This document shows positions 1 to 8,611 of a DNA stretch of 64,000 bases, in pieces. Every line of letters begins with the position of its first letter. Position 1 is the first letter of the stretch. A program made the translations under genes and the position numbers. The stretch is taken from contig JAQXJR010000036.1 in NCBI GenBank assembly GCA_029009055.1, positions 1 to 64,000 of the forward strand. The letters run 5' to 3'. The notes beneath the pieces were generated by a model. That model did no database searches. It saw only the letters and a list, made by a program, of their open reading frames with translations, and was not told where the DNA came from. The stretch is from Eubacteriales bacterium. GTDB lineage: Bacteria; Bacillota; Clostridia; Peptostreptococcales; Anaerovoracaceae.

Positions 1-10
1 TTGCAATATT

Positions 11-126
11 AAATTCCAGTATTTGCGCAGTTTTAGGCAGAACTGGAATTTACCTTTGCAAGGGTAGAAGTTACTGTTGCAAGGGTAGAAGTTACTTGAC
101 CGATACTTTGCAAGACTGGAAGTTAG
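11..126. repeat. Inverted repeat and near-tandem 20-bp repeats
   Basis: An inverted repeat has 10-bp arms at 11-20 (AAATTCCAGT) and 42-51. It is followed by two identical 20-bp copies of TTGCAAGGGTAGAAGTTACT at 56-75 and 77-96 and a degenerate third copy at 108-126. All lie upstream of the glnN promoter. They may be operator sites or the remains of a transcript end from the gene to the left. No gene is seen in 1-463. Confidence 0.6.
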
Positions 127-222
127 TTTTTCAATTCAGCCGGATTTGTCAAGTGTTTTGGTAATTCGATAAAAAGCAATCATGTATTTTGTTTAGAACA
201 ACAAAATATTTGAAAAAAGTTC

Positions 223-251
223 TTGACAACGAACAATTTAGGGGCTATAGT
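223..251 (+). promoter_or_regulatory. glnN promoter, TTGACA-17-TATAGT
   Basis: A consensus -35 (TTGACA, 223-228) and a good -10 (TATAGT, 246-251) are separated by 17 bp. Transcription would start near 258, leaving a leader of about 200 nt before glnN. A weaker alternative lies upstream (TTGTCA 146-151, GATAAA 168-173). If that one is used, the hairpin at 243-257 would also be transcribed. Confidence 0.6.
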
Positions 252-330
252 AAAGCCGTAATACAGCAAAGGCGCTGTGAATCATTGAATCTTCTTAGAG
301 GATTTTGGGTTCACGGCGTCTTTTTATTTT
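243..330 (+). terminator. Leader attenuator of glnN with ANTAR-type hairpins
   Basis: A 12-bp stem (270-281 with 310-321, two G-U pairs) is followed by the T-rich run 321-330, which is an intrinsic terminator inside the glnN leader. The hairpin ACAGC-AAAGGC-GCTGT (263-278) overlaps its left arm and would exclude it. Its six-base loop has A at position 1 and G at position 4, the published hallmark of RNA targets of ANTAR antiterminators. A second small hairpin (GGCT 243-246, AGCC 254-257) has a seven-base loop that also starts with A and has G at position 4. An ANTAR protein is encoded at 4145-4711, so antitermination of glnN by it is the natural inference. Confidence 0.6.
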
Positions 331-463
331 CCTGGGGTTCATGGGAACACAGGGTGATCCGGAACAGCTGTATACCCTTTGCTCGGGAGCGAAGGAAAGA
401 AAGTGGATCGCGAGATAAATTGAGGTATCACTTTTATTCAATTATTAAAGGGGGATGAGATTG

Positions 464-2584
464 ATGTATGATCTGCCGGAAGAGTATGGCAGCCTGGTCT
501 TTAATGATAGTGTCATGAAGGAGAAACTTCCTAAGGACATCTATAAAGAGCTTCAAAAGACAATTAAGGCTGGTGACGAGCTGGATATTAATGTAGCTAA
601 CGCTGTAGCGCACGCGATGAGGGAATGGGCCGTAGAAAAGGGGGCGACCCACTTCACGCACTGGTTCCAGCCTATGACGGGTATCACAGCAGAGAAACAT
701 GACAGTTTCATCTCTCCAGAACCGGGCGGTAAGGTAATAATGAAGTTTAGCGGTAAGGAACTCGTTAAAGGCGAGCCTGACGCTTCTTCATTCCCGTCCG
801 GAGGTCTGAGAGCGACATTCGAGGCCAGAGGCTACACAGCCTGGGACCCGACATCGTACGCTTTCATTAAGGGAAACACGCTCTGCATACCTACAGCTTT
901 CTGTTCATATAGCGGAGAAGCGCTCGATAAGAAGACACCGCTGTTAAGATCCATGGAAGCCCTGGATAAGCAGGCTAAGAGAATACTTAAGCTCTTCGGT
1001 CAGGAAACTAACAGAGTCACGACCACGCTCGGCTGTGAGCAGGAGTACTTCCTGATAGATAAAGAGATGCTGGAAGAAAGGCCTGACCTTCTCTTCACAG
1101 GCAGGACGCTCTTCGGCGCCATGCCTCCTAAAGGACAGGAAATGGATGACCATTACTTTGGCAGAATAAAGCAGAGAGTTCAGGATTACATGAATGACCT
1201 GAATAAAGAACTCTGGGCTTTAGGTATTCCAGCAAAGACAGAACATAATGAGGTGGCCCCTGGTCAGCATGAATTGGCTCCTGTATTCGAGTCCAGCAAC
1301 ATAGCTGTCGACCATAACCAGCTCACTATGGAAATGATGAAGCGAGTTGCCAAACGCCATAACTTGGTATGTCTTCTTCACGAAAAGCCATTCGAGGGTA
1401 TAAACGGAAGCGGCAAGCATAATAACTGGTCGCTTTCGACCTCGGAAGGCGAGAACCTTCTCGAACCGGGAGACACACCATCGCATAACGCCAGATTCCT
1501 GCTGTTCGTAACAGCTGTTATTAAGGCCGTCGATGAATATCAGGGTCTGATGAGGATGTCAGTGGCGTCAGCGGGCAATGATCATAGATTGGGCGCTAAC
1601 GAGGCGCCTCCTGCCATCGTATCCATATTCCTTGGCGATGAGCTTACTTCAGTTCTGAACGATATCGCCGAAGGTAAGGAGCACGAGGACAGAGGTAAGA
1701 CCTACATGAAGATAGGCGCGTCTGTACTTCCTCCACTCAGTAAGGACACTACAGATAGAAACAGGACATCACCTTTTGCTTTCACAGGAAATAAATTCGA
1801 GTTCAGAATGGTAGGTTCAGAGCTTTCAGTTTCCGGACCTAACATCGTACTGAACACAGCAGTTGCTTCAGTTCTGGATGAGTTCGCTGATTACCTCGAA
1901 GGACCTGCCGCTGAGAGCGAGGAAGCTTTCAACGAGGCTATGGCTGAGCTGATCAGAAAGACCATGAAGGAACACAGCAGGATCATCTTCAACGGTAACG
2001 GTTACGATGATTCATGGATAGCTGAAGCTGAGAAGCGAGGTCTGCTCAACCTCAAATCCCTGGTTGACGCTATGCCGCAGTACATTTCCGATAAGGCCGT
2101 GGCGCTCTTCACTAAATACGGCGTTTACTCTGAGTCGGAACTTAAAGCCAGATATGAGATCAAGCTTGAGAACTACTATAAGACGATCAATATCGAAGCC
2201 ATGACCATGATAGAAATGGCTAAACGCGGCATAACGTCATTTATCCTGGATTTCGAAGACGAGCTTACAGATATACTTACGAAGAAGCAGACTTTGGGAA
2301 TGGATGTTACTAAGACATCGGAGTACGCTCTTCTGACTAAGGTAAGCGACGGCGCTTCCGATATGGAAGTTGAGCTCGCTAAGCTGGAATCAGATGTAGC
2401 TGAGGCACAGGCTATGCCTGCTGATACTTCGGAAGAAGTTTATGAAGTAGCTAAGGACTACAGAGAGAAGGTCTTCGAAGACATGGAAGACCTGAGAAAG
2501 ACAGTTGACAGCCTGGAGACGATAATTCCTCGTGAATACTGGAAGTATCCATCATACGGCGAGATCATCTACAGCGTTCACTAG
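464..2584 (+). CDS. glnN: Glutamine synthetase type III (GlnN)
   Basis: This enzyme makes glutamine from glutamate, ammonia and ATP in the cytoplasm. The length (706 aa) is that of the large GSIII class rather than the roughly 440 aa of GSI. GSIII-like blocks are visible: CEQEYFLID near residue 195, [16 protein letters not shown] near 265, [15 protein letters not shown] near 315 and [16 protein letters not shown] near 375. I chose ATG 464 because the GGGG of the ribosome site ends at 454 and leaves no room for the ATG at 455; TTG 461 is also possible. It is preceded by a terminator-containing leader and followed by a GSI gene and an ANTAR regulator, so all three probably serve nitrogen assimilation. 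Confidence 0.95.
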   Translation: MYDLPEEYGSLVFNDSVMKEKLPKDIYKELQKTIKAGDELDINVANAVAHAMREWAVEKGATHFTHWFQPMTGITAEKHDSFISPEPGGKVIMKFSGKELVKGEPDASSFPSGGLRATFEARGYTAWDPTSYAFIKGNTLCIPTAFCSYSGEALDKKTPLLRSMEALDKQAKRILKLFGQETNRVTTTLGCEQEYFLIDKEMLEERPDLLFTGRTLFGAMPPKGQEMDDHYFGRIKQRVQDYMNDLNKELWALGIPAKTEHNEVAPGQHELAPVFESSNIAVDHNQLTMEMMKRVAKRHNLVCLLHEKPFEGINGSGKHNNWSLSTSEGENLLEPGDTPSHNARFLLFVTAVIKAVDEYQGLMRMSVASAGNDHRLGANEAPPAIVSIFLGDELTSVLNDIAEGKEHEDRGKTYMKIGASVLPPLSKDTTDRNRTSPFAFTGNKFEFRMVGSELSVSGPNIVLNTAVASVLDEFADYLEGPAAESEEAFNEAMAELIRKTMKEHSRIIFNGNGYDDSWIAEAEKRGLLNLKSLVDAMPQYISDKAVALFTKYGVYSESELKARYEIKLENYYKTINIEAMTMIEMAKRGITSFILDFEDELTDILTKKQTLGMDVTKTSEYALLTKVSDGASDMEVELAKLESDVAEAQAMPADTSEEVYEVAKDYREKVFEDMEDLRKTVDSLETIIPREYWKYPSYGEIIYSVH

Positions 2585-2622
2585 AAGAATTAGTGATTCT
2601 CAACTGAATTTCAAAAAAATAT

Positions 2623-2651
2623 TTGTTTGATGACCACCATTATTATATAAT
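2623..2651 (+). promoter_or_regulatory. Candidate promoter of glnA-ANTAR
   Basis: A perfect -10 (TATAAT, 2646-2651) lies 17 bp after a weak -35 (TTGTTT, 2623-2628). Transcription from here would give a leader of about 165 nt before glnA. Confidence 0.5.
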
Positions 2652-2669
2652 AATGTTTGTCATACCATT

Positions 2670-2797
2670 CCGAAAGGTGGGTAGGTTCCGGCTGCCCGCT
2701 TTTCGGATATTTTAGCAAAGCGAAAGTGTTTAACTCTCTGAGCCGCCACGGGTGGCGGGACCCGGAGGGACGAAGCGCGGGGTTGCTTTGCTGAAAA
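2670..2797 (+). promoter_or_regulatory. Structured glnA leader
   Basis: A 15-bp stem (2670-2684 with 2692-2706, three G-U pairs) is followed by ATATTTT and resembles an attenuator. Right after it, TTTAGCAAAGC (from about 2711) can pair with GCTTTGCTGAAA near 2787-2797, enclosing a strong inner hairpin CCGCCAC/GTGGCGG near 2742-2758. I found no stem here with an A1/G4 hexaloop, so ANTAR control of glnA is less clear than for glnN. Confidence 0.5.
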
Positions 2798-2823
2798 ATC
2801 TAAATAATGATCGGGAGGTATAG

Positions 2824-4131
2824 ATGTCTAATACAGTTTCCGATGTTCTCGATTTCATAGACGAGAACGACGTTAAGTTCGTGAGGCTCGCTTTCTGCGA
2901 CCTGTTCGGTCATCTGAAGAATGTGTCTATCATGCATTATCAGCTGGACGAGGCTTTCAGGTATGGTATACATTTCGATGGTTCTTCCATACCGGGTTTC
3001 AGGAGGGTGGAACACAGCGATCTGGTGCTGAAGCCTGATCTGGACTCACTATCTGTTTTGCCGTGGAGACCGCAGCAGGGCAGGGTAGCGAGATTCTATT
3101 GCGACATCTATAAACCTGACGGATCCAGGTATGAAGGAGATCCGAGGGCCGTCCTGCAGAAGGCGGTCAAGCACTTGGAAGACGTGGGCTTTACATGCAA
3201 CATGGGCGAAGAGTGCGAATTTTATTTATTTAAATTAAATGATGACGGAACGCCGACGAATGAACCTCTGGATCAGGGGCAGTACTTCGATGTCGCTCCC
3301 CTGGATAAGGGCGAGAATATCAGAAGAGATATTTGTCTGGATCTGGAGAAGATGGGTATCTATCCGGAGATGTCTCACCACGAGGCAGGCCCTGGGCAGA
3401 ACGAGATAGTATTCCAGTTCGCCGACGCGCTGACGACAGCGGATAACCTTCTTACATTTAAGAGTGTCGTTAGGGCCATAGCCGCCAGATACGGGGCCTG
3501 GGCTGATTTCAGTCCTAAGCCTGTCGTAAATCACAGCGGTAACGGCCTGCACGTTAACATCTCTTTAAGTAACGGGGATCAGAACATCTTCGATACTGAG
3601 GATCCGGAGCTCCTGAAAGCAGCGAGAAGCTTCATGGCAGGAGTTCTTAAGAGAGTAGGGGAATCCACTCTGTTCCTGAATTCTACGAGAGACTCGTATA
3701 AGAGGCTGAGGGAACAGGAGGCTCCTTCTTCTGTCACGTGGACGAGAGAGGACAGATCGCAGCTTCTGCGGCTTCCTTACGCCATGGGAGAGAGGAAGAG
3801 GTTCGAGCTGAGGTCGCCGGATCCGTGCGTCGATCCCTATCTCGCCTATGCCCTGATCATAGAGGCGGGGCTGGAAGGCATAGAGAAGGGATATGATCTA
3901 CCGGCTGAAAGCGGCGGTGACACAGCTTCTACTACACCTTCTTATACTGAGAATCTGCCGCTTTCTAATATAAATATGGACGGCGGAAATCGTCCGGAGG
4001 AGCTTCCCAGAACGCTGGAAGAAGCCATTAAGAGGGCTGAACTCAGCGATTTCGTCAGAAACGTCCTGGGAGATGATATCACTCGAAAGTTCATAGACCT
4101 TAAGAAGGTCGAAATTGGACTGGTAAAGTGA
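2824..4131 (+). CDS. glnA: Glutamine synthetase type I
   Basis: Catalyses ATP-dependent glutamine synthesis. At 435 aa it has the size of GSI-alpha enzymes of Bacillota. Motifs include FDGSSIPGF near residue 50 (beta-grasp to catalytic junction), EECEFYLF near 130, HHEAGPGQNEIVFQF near 190, NHSGNGLHVNISLS near 240 and RFELRSPDPCVDPYLA near 325. It starts at ATG after GGGAGG and is followed 13 bp later by the ANTAR gene, probably in one transcript. The usual adenylylation-site region of GSI-beta enzymes is not evident, consistent with GSI-alpha. Some members of this family have diverged to other amine ligations, so glutamine synthesis is likely rather than certain. Confidence 0.9.
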   Translation: MSNTVSDVLDFIDENDVKFVRLAFCDLFGHLKNVSIMHYQLDEAFRYGIHFDGSSIPGFRRVEHSDLVLKPDLDSLSVLPWRPQQGRVARFYCDIYKPDGSRYEGDPRAVLQKAVKHLEDVGFTCNMGEECEFYLFKLNDDGTPTNEPLDQGQYFDVAPLDKGENIRRDICLDLEKMGIYPEMSHHEAGPGQNEIVFQFADALTTADNLLTFKSVVRAIAARYGAWADFSPKPVVNHSGNGLHVNISLSNGDQNIFDTEDPELLKAARSFMAGVLKRVGESTLFLNSTRDSYKRLREQEAPSSVTWTREDRSQLLRLPYAMGERKRFELRSPDPCVDPYLAYALIIEAGLEGIEKGYDLPAESGGDTASTTPSYTENLPLSNINMDGGNRPEELPRTLEEAIKRAELSDFVRNVLGDDITRKFIDLKKVEIGLVK

Positions 4132-4144
4132 GGAGGGCCGTCTG

Positions 4145-4711
4145 ATGAACAGGGCTCTGATAGTGACCGAAATAGCCGGAGCTCAGGACTTCTTCATTAC
4201 CATGCTCCATATGGATGGCTGCGAGGACATAACTTCTGTTTCCAGTCAGAATGAGGCCAGGAGGCTGGCAGATGAGAGAGGATATGACATAGTCATTATA
4301 GATCTCCCTTTGCAAAGCGATCACGGCGCAGGTCTCGCTGAGGATCTGGCGGAAAATGTGGAATGCCAGGTCATAATCGCTGTGAATAACGCCGATTACG
4401 AGGCTACAGCGGAGAGAATGGAAAATTCGGGCGTCATAACCCAGGCGAAGCCGATAACGGCTGTGAATTTCTGGTATCTGCTCAGGCTGGTAGCTGCGGT
4501 GGAGCACAGGATAGGACATTACGAGAACGAGCAGAGGGATCTGCTTAAGAAGATAGACGATCTGAAGAAGATAAACAGAGCTAAGCTGGTCCTGATAGGG
4601 AAGCTGGGCATGGAAGAGTCTGAAGCTCACCATTATATAGAGAAACAGGCTATGGATAAGAGGATAAGCAAGCGGGAAGCCGCGGACGAGATCCTAAGAA
4701 AATATAAATAA
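4145..4711 (+). CDS. ANTAR-domain response regulator (RNA-binding antiterminator)
   Basis: The 188-aa protein has an N-terminal CheY-like fold (residues about 1-120). Residues about 125-185 form a coiled helix and three-helix ANTAR domain with the typical segment LIGKLGMEESEAHHYIEKQA and ending KREAADEILRK. Proteins of this family bind paired hexaloop hairpins in nascent RNA and prevent terminator formation. The receiver keeps D-rich strand ends (IVIIDLPLQSD), but whether a phosphorylatable Asp is present is uncertain. The gene follows glnA closely (ribosome site GAGGAGGG), and its likely target is the glnN leader at 243-330. Comparable nitrogen-linked ANTAR regulators accompany glutamine synthetase in other clostridia. 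Confidence 0.88.
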   Translation: MNRALIVTEIAGAQDFFITMLHMDGCEDITSVSSQNEARRLADERGYDIVIIDLPLQSDHGAGLAEDLAENVECQVIIAVNNADYEATAERMENSGVITQAKPITAVNFWYLLRLVAAVEHRIGHYENEQRDLLKKIDDLKKINRAKLVLIGKLGMEESEAHHYIEKQAMDKRISKREAADEILRKYK

Positions 4712-4758
4712 CGCGAATAAATACAGTTTTGCGGGGATCAGCCCCATGAAGCTGTGTA

Positions 4759-4836
4759 TATAATAATTCCTTAGTAAAGGGGGCTTTCATCCGGCGCGAT
4801 ACGGGGCGCAGGGGATGTGAGCCTCTTTTATTTTCA
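4759..4836 (+). terminator. Terminator, possibly of a short RNA
   Basis: GGGGCTTTCATCC (about 4780-4793) pairs with GGATGTGAGCCTC (about 4813-4826) with one mismatch, followed by a T-rich tail. It would end the glnA-ANTAR transcript. A perfect TATAAT at 4759-4764 just upstream could instead start an RNA of about 65 nt, but the matching -35 is poor. Confidence 0.5.
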
Positions 4837-4840
4837 TATT

Positions 4841-5495
4841 TTATTTTGATTCTAAACGGATTTTACCCCGTCTCACCTATGGGGCATTCCCCGCTGCCGG
4901 AACTGAGTCGAGCATCCCAAGTCTGTATACATCCTCGACCACAGTAATCCTCGACCAATATCCTATTGATTGTATACGATCTAAGGGGGCATTATGAAAA
5001 TTTTGGCGGAAATACCACAAAAATTTTAAGAGTCTGAAAGATATGAGCCTTCTAGCTATTTATTTCTAAACAGCCGCCACCGAAGTATGGGAATTGCCAG
5101 TCGGATCATGGTCTGACTGAGAACCGCTATAGAAATGTACTTTGATACAAACGAAAACTGTGGAGAATATGCATGAACATGCATATCAATGCGGATATAT
5201 AAGGATATGACAAGGCTAGGTCGGCTTTGCTGGTGGAAAGGAGTGGCGATCCACGAGTTATTTGAAAAAATAACAGCTATGATTCGGAATCCTTCATAGA
5301 TTATGAAAATATCAATCAATATCGCCGATTTTTTTCAAATGAGTTACCAGTGGCGAAGGCGGATAGTTTTCGCTATCAACCAGATGGTATGCTGCCTTTC
5401 TTGAGAATGATGGTAAATTGTGGTAAATTCAATATATGTTGGTGCCAGACCGACATGAGATCAAAATATGGATTTTAAGATATTGGGGCTATAAA
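4841..5495. other. 650-bp intergenic stretch without a supported gene
   Basis: No convincing reading frame is present on either strand. It holds a short repeat TCCTCGACCA near 4942-4966, AT-rich inverted segments AAAATTTT near 4998-5029 and several stop-rich stretches. It may be decayed DNA, because the base composition is more AT-rich than the flanking genes. Confidence 0.5.
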
Positions 5496-6083
5496 GTGGT
5501 AATAAAAGATAAAAAAACCGGCATAAACATTGAATTCGAGATAGTTAGGAGCGGCAGAAAGACCATGTGCGTTGAAGTGGGGCGGAAGGGAGTCATAGCC
5601 AGAGCGCCTTGGAATGTGTCTGATTCAGCCATCGTGTCTTTCGTGGCAAGCAAATCCGATTGGATATTAAAGCATCTCGATGAAATGGAGAAGAGAGAAG
5701 AAAAGCTGGCGGAAGGACCTGGAAAGCTCACGGACGACGAGCTTCAGGCGCTCCACGATAGGGCGGCAGCTGTCATACCGTCCAGGGTGCGCTTTTACGC
5801 CGATAAGATAGGCGTGGATTATGGTCGAATAACTATCAGGAGCCAGAAGACCCGCTGGGGCAGCTGCTCAGCTAAGGGGAACCTCAGCTTCAACTGCCTG
5901 CTCATGTTAGCCCCCGAGAAAGTGCTGGACAGCGTCATAGTGCATGAACTCTGCCACAGGCTAGAAATGAACCACTCCGGCCGCTTCTACAGCCATGTCA
6001 CCGCCGCTTACCCTGATTATCCTATGTGCGCTGAGTGGCTTAAGGTGAATGGGCCCAGGCTCATGAGAAGGCTCACAGGCTGA
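5496..6083 (+). CDS. YgjP-type (DUF45) zinc metallohydrolase
   Basis: A protein of the M48-like DUF45 family. The zinc motif HELCH (in VIVHELCHRLEMNH, about residue 150) and the conserved block RWGSCSAKGNLSFN just before it are both present. I placed the start at GTG 5496, preceded by GGGG at 5485-5488 with good spacing. The upstream ATG 5436 has no ribosome site. The resulting length (195 aa) is a little short of the usual 220-240 aa because the N-terminal part is brief. Members are cytoplasmic and of unsettled substrate. It stands alone, convergent with the esterase that follows. Confidence 0.85.
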   Translation: MVIKDKKTGINIEFEIVRSGRKTMCVEVGRKGVIARAPWNVSDSAIVSFVASKSDWILKHLDEMEKREEKLAEGPGKLTDDELQALHDRAAAVIPSRVRFYADKIGVDYGRITIRSQKTRWGSCSAKGNLSFNCLLMLAPEKVLDSVIVHELCHRLEMNHSGRFYSHVTAAYPDYPMCAEWLKVNGPRLMRRLTG

Positions 6084-6124
6084 CGGCGGCTGTTCACCAT
6101 GTGGCATCCACTGATAATTATTGA

Positions 6125-7495
6125 TTAATTATCCATGCCCGGGAACTGAGGTTCTGTTTCCTGGCGGTGGAGCAGGAGGCCGGCGTCGAGCTTCCTCTGA
6201 TGCTCGCCCTCATAATCTAGACACATGAATTTATCGTTGGACTCGGAGATAGGCTCCCAACCTTCGAGCTCGCCTGTTTTCACGAACTCTGAGTACCTAT
6301 CTATCATGAGTTTTGACAGGGCATAGTCCTCAGGCCCGTTATTATGCCAGTTATTATCCATGGTGCCGAAAGCGTAGTGGAGATCCGTCCCGTGTTCGGC
6401 TAGACTGCCATCAGGGCTGTAGTCTATGAGCGCGCACCAGACAGAGCTGGATCCTCCTGCTGCCATGAATCTGCCCCAGTTCAGCAACGCGTCGTACAGC
6501 TGGCGCGGGAACATGTCGTGGCTGAGCATGGTTATGAGGCAAGGCACATCTATAAACTCGCCCTTCTCGAGCAGCTCTTCCTGGGTACCCGTAACGAAAT
6601 CATCGTCCACGAACGGCCTGGACGCCCTGGCGAATTTATTCTTCATCACCAGTTTCTCGTATACATCGAAAATCTCTTTCGCCGGCAGATCCTGCAGGTC
6701 TTCCAGCTTTTCCACACCGAGCCTACCCATGAGATTCTTCCATAGAGCCGGTCCGTCTGTCTGCCTTATCATGCCCTGCCTTTCAGGCATGAGGCCGCCC
6801 GAGCTCATCATGAGAGCCGACCTGAACAGCCCATCAGCTTCAGGTATGTACATCATGTCCTGGGCTATGACCGCCCCGGCGCTCTCGCCTGAAAGCGTTA
6901 CTTTCTCAGGATCTCCGCCAAACGCGCTTATGTTCCCCTTAATAAATTTCAGAGCCGCCAGCGTGTCTTTCAAGCAAAGATTACCTGTCCACTTCCCTCC
7001 CGGGCAGGACCCGAAGGCGTTCACCCTGTAATTTATCGTGACGAGTATGACGCCTCTCTTAGCGTACTCCGTTCCGTCGAACTCAGCCGAGCAGTTATAG
7101 CCGGTGTCGAAGGCGCCTCCGTACAGGAAGACCATGACCGGAAGGTCGGCAGAGCCTAAGTCCCTACGGCTGCCATTTGCTCTTAGATCGGGCTCGGAAC
7201 CGGCGGGAGTCCATATATTAAGATTAAGGCAGTCCTCGCTGAACTTCACGGTCTTCTTCTCTATTATCTGATTGCTGAAGAAGATGTCCATGCCTGAAGG
7301 TGGGTAGAAGGCCTCAGTCTGTATGCAGGCGTCGCCGTCACGGGTGGCGTCGAACTCGCCGTCCCAGCTAGTCACGAGCTCAGGATCTTCGAATCTTCCC
7401 GCTGTCGCGAACCTTATTCCCTTATATATGTCTACCTCGGCCTTGCCGATGCCGCGGACCTTACCGCAAGGCGTATTTATATGTATGTATTTCAT
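6125..7495 (-). CDS. Type-B carboxylesterase
   Basis: An alpha/beta hydrolase of the carboxylesterase/para-nitrobenzyl esterase family (456 aa). Visible are the N-terminal strand with GKVRGIGKAEVDIYKGIRFA, the EDCLNLNIWTPAG signature near residue 85, the oxyanion segment VFLYGGAFDTGY, the nucleophile elbow TLSGESAGAV near 205 and a candidate His in GTDLHYAFGTMDNN near 390. It hydrolyses carboxylic esters; the natural substrate cannot be told. No signal peptide, so cytoplasmic. AGGAG lies 5 nt upstream of ATG. It is transcribed divergently from the YfiH gene. Confidence 0.9.
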   Translation of the reverse strand: MKYIHINTPCGKVRGIGKAEVDIYKGIRFATAGRFEDPELVTSWDGEFDATRDGDACIQTEAFYPPSGMDIFFSNQIIEKKTVKFSEDCLNLNIWTPAGSEPDLRANGSRRDLGSADLPVMVFLYGGAFDTGYNCSAEFDGTEYAKRGVILVTINYRVNAFGSCPGGKWTGNLCLKDTLAALKFIKGNISAFGGDPEKVTLSGESAGAVIAQDMMYIPEADGLFRSALMMSSGGLMPERQGMIRQTDGPALWKNLMGRLGVEKLEDLQDLPAKEIFDVYEKLVMKNKFARASRPFVDDDFVTGTQEELLEKGEFIDVPCLITMLSHDMFPRQLYDALLNWGRFMAAGGSSSVWCALIDYSPDGSLAEHGTDLHYAFGTMDNNWHNNGPEDYALSKLMIDRYSEFVKTGELEGWEPISESNDKFMCLDYEGEHQRKLDAGLLLHRQETEPQFPGMDN

Positions 7496-7591
7496 TTATT
7501 CTCCTAAATAATGTACAATAACGTGAGACACTTTTATTTTAATAGATAAAAAGATTTTTGTTAAGGTCTGAGAGGCTATAGAGAGGGCAGT

Positions 7592-8458
7592 ATGATAGCT
7601 GAGGAAACGGATGTATATAAGCTGAGAGAGAAGGCGGGCGCTAAGTTCCTGACATTCAAGCGCTTAGACCGGGAACCGGGGCTTAAGGCAATATTTACGA
7701 CCAGGTGGGGCGGCATAAGCGAGGGCTGCTGTGAGAATTGGAATTTCGGTTTCAGCGACAGGGATACAGATGCCTGCCGGGCTTATAATTATAAAAAGCT
7801 GGCAGAGGTCATGGGGACAGATCTCGAGCATCTCATCGTGACGGATCAGACTCACACGACGAATGTGGAAGTCGTAGACGGGAGCTTCGCCGGATACGGA
7901 TTGAGAGGCATACTTCCGGACGCGGATACCAGGCGTTTTCACGATGTCGACGGTCTGGTGACGAACGTGCCGGGCCTGGCTCTCGTAACGCACCACTCTG
8001 ACTGTAACGCCCTGTACTTCTACGATCCGTACAATAGAGCGATAGGTCTCGCTCATTCCGGCTGGAAAGGGACCCTGAACGGCATCGGACCTAAGCTGGT
8101 CGGTATAATGGAAGAGAAATACGGAACGGACCCGGGCAGGCTGCTCTGCGGGCTGGGGCCATCCATATGCGGCGACTGTTTCGAGATAGATGAGGACGTG
8201 GCAAATCTCTTCTTCGATAAATGCCCCGCCTACCGTGATTTCTCCACCAGCAAAGTAAATGAGGCATGTCTTACTAAGTATTATCTGGACCTCTGGTCTG
8301 TGAATCGGTACATGTTGGAAAAGGCTGGTTTGGATAGTGCGAACATATTCTGCATGGGGCTTTGCACGAAAGAAAATCTGGATACATTCTTCTCGCACAG
8401 GGGCCAGCGCGGTAAAAGGGGCACCATGGCGGCATGTATGATGCTGGAAGAAATGTGA
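7592..8458 (+). CDS. yfiH: YfiH/LACC1-family protein (formerly polyphenol oxidase)
   Basis: A 288-aa protein of the Cu-oxidase_4 family. Conserved metal-site pieces are visible: TDQTHTTNVEVVD near residue 90, THHSDCNALYFYD near 135, GLAHSGWKGTLNGI near 155 and the C-terminal FFSHRGQRGKRG. Family members act on purine nucleosides (phosphorylase and deaminase activities), and some correct mis-incorporated residues during peptidoglycan precursor synthesis. It is a single gene with GAGAGGG ahead of ATG. It lies 150 bp before the promoter of the next unit. Confidence 0.88.
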   Translation: MIAEETDVYKLREKAGAKFLTFKRLDREPGLKAIFTTRWGGISEGCCENWNFGFSDRDTDACRAYNYKKLAEVMGTDLEHLIVTDQTHTTNVEVVDGSFAGYGLRGILPDADTRRFHDVDGLVTNVPGLALVTHHSDCNALYFYDPYNRAIGLAHSGWKGTLNGIGPKLVGIMEEKYGTDPGRLLCGLGPSICGDCFEIDEDVANLFFDKCPAYRDFSTSKVNEACLTKYYLDLWSVNRYMLEKAGLDSANIFCMGLCTKENLDTFFSHRGQRGKRGTMAACMMLEEM

Positions 8459-8555
8459 AAATGCTGTAGAACCGCGAAATATTAACGAAAAGGTTGTTTT
8501 TTCGCTAAAGGGTCTTTATAATAATACAGTATGAAGTAGTGTCGAATCGTACGGT

Positions 8556-8584
8556 TTGATAATACTTGTATCTTGTTGTATAAT
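8556..8584 (+). promoter_or_regulatory. Promoter, TTGATA-17-TATAAT
   Basis: A near-consensus -35 (8556-8561) and perfect -10 (8579-8584) with a 17-bp spacer lie just upstream of the TTG-started membrane protein gene at 8612. The predicted leader is about 20 nt. Confidence 0.75.
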
Positions 8585-8611
8585 AAAACGGATATACCTG
8601 GAGGCAGAATA

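Noticed and set aside
56..126. CRISPR-like repeats near the left edge
   Set aside because: Only two exact copies occur, with a 1-bp gap and no spacer-length variation, and no cas gene is near.
2658..2823. ANTAR hexaloop pair in the glnA leader
   Set aside because: No stem with a six-base loop having A at 1 and G at 4 could be built here.
7664..8398. 244-codon minus-strand frame opposite yfiH
   Set aside because: It is antisense to a recognised family with conserved motifs; no ribosome site or domain was seen.
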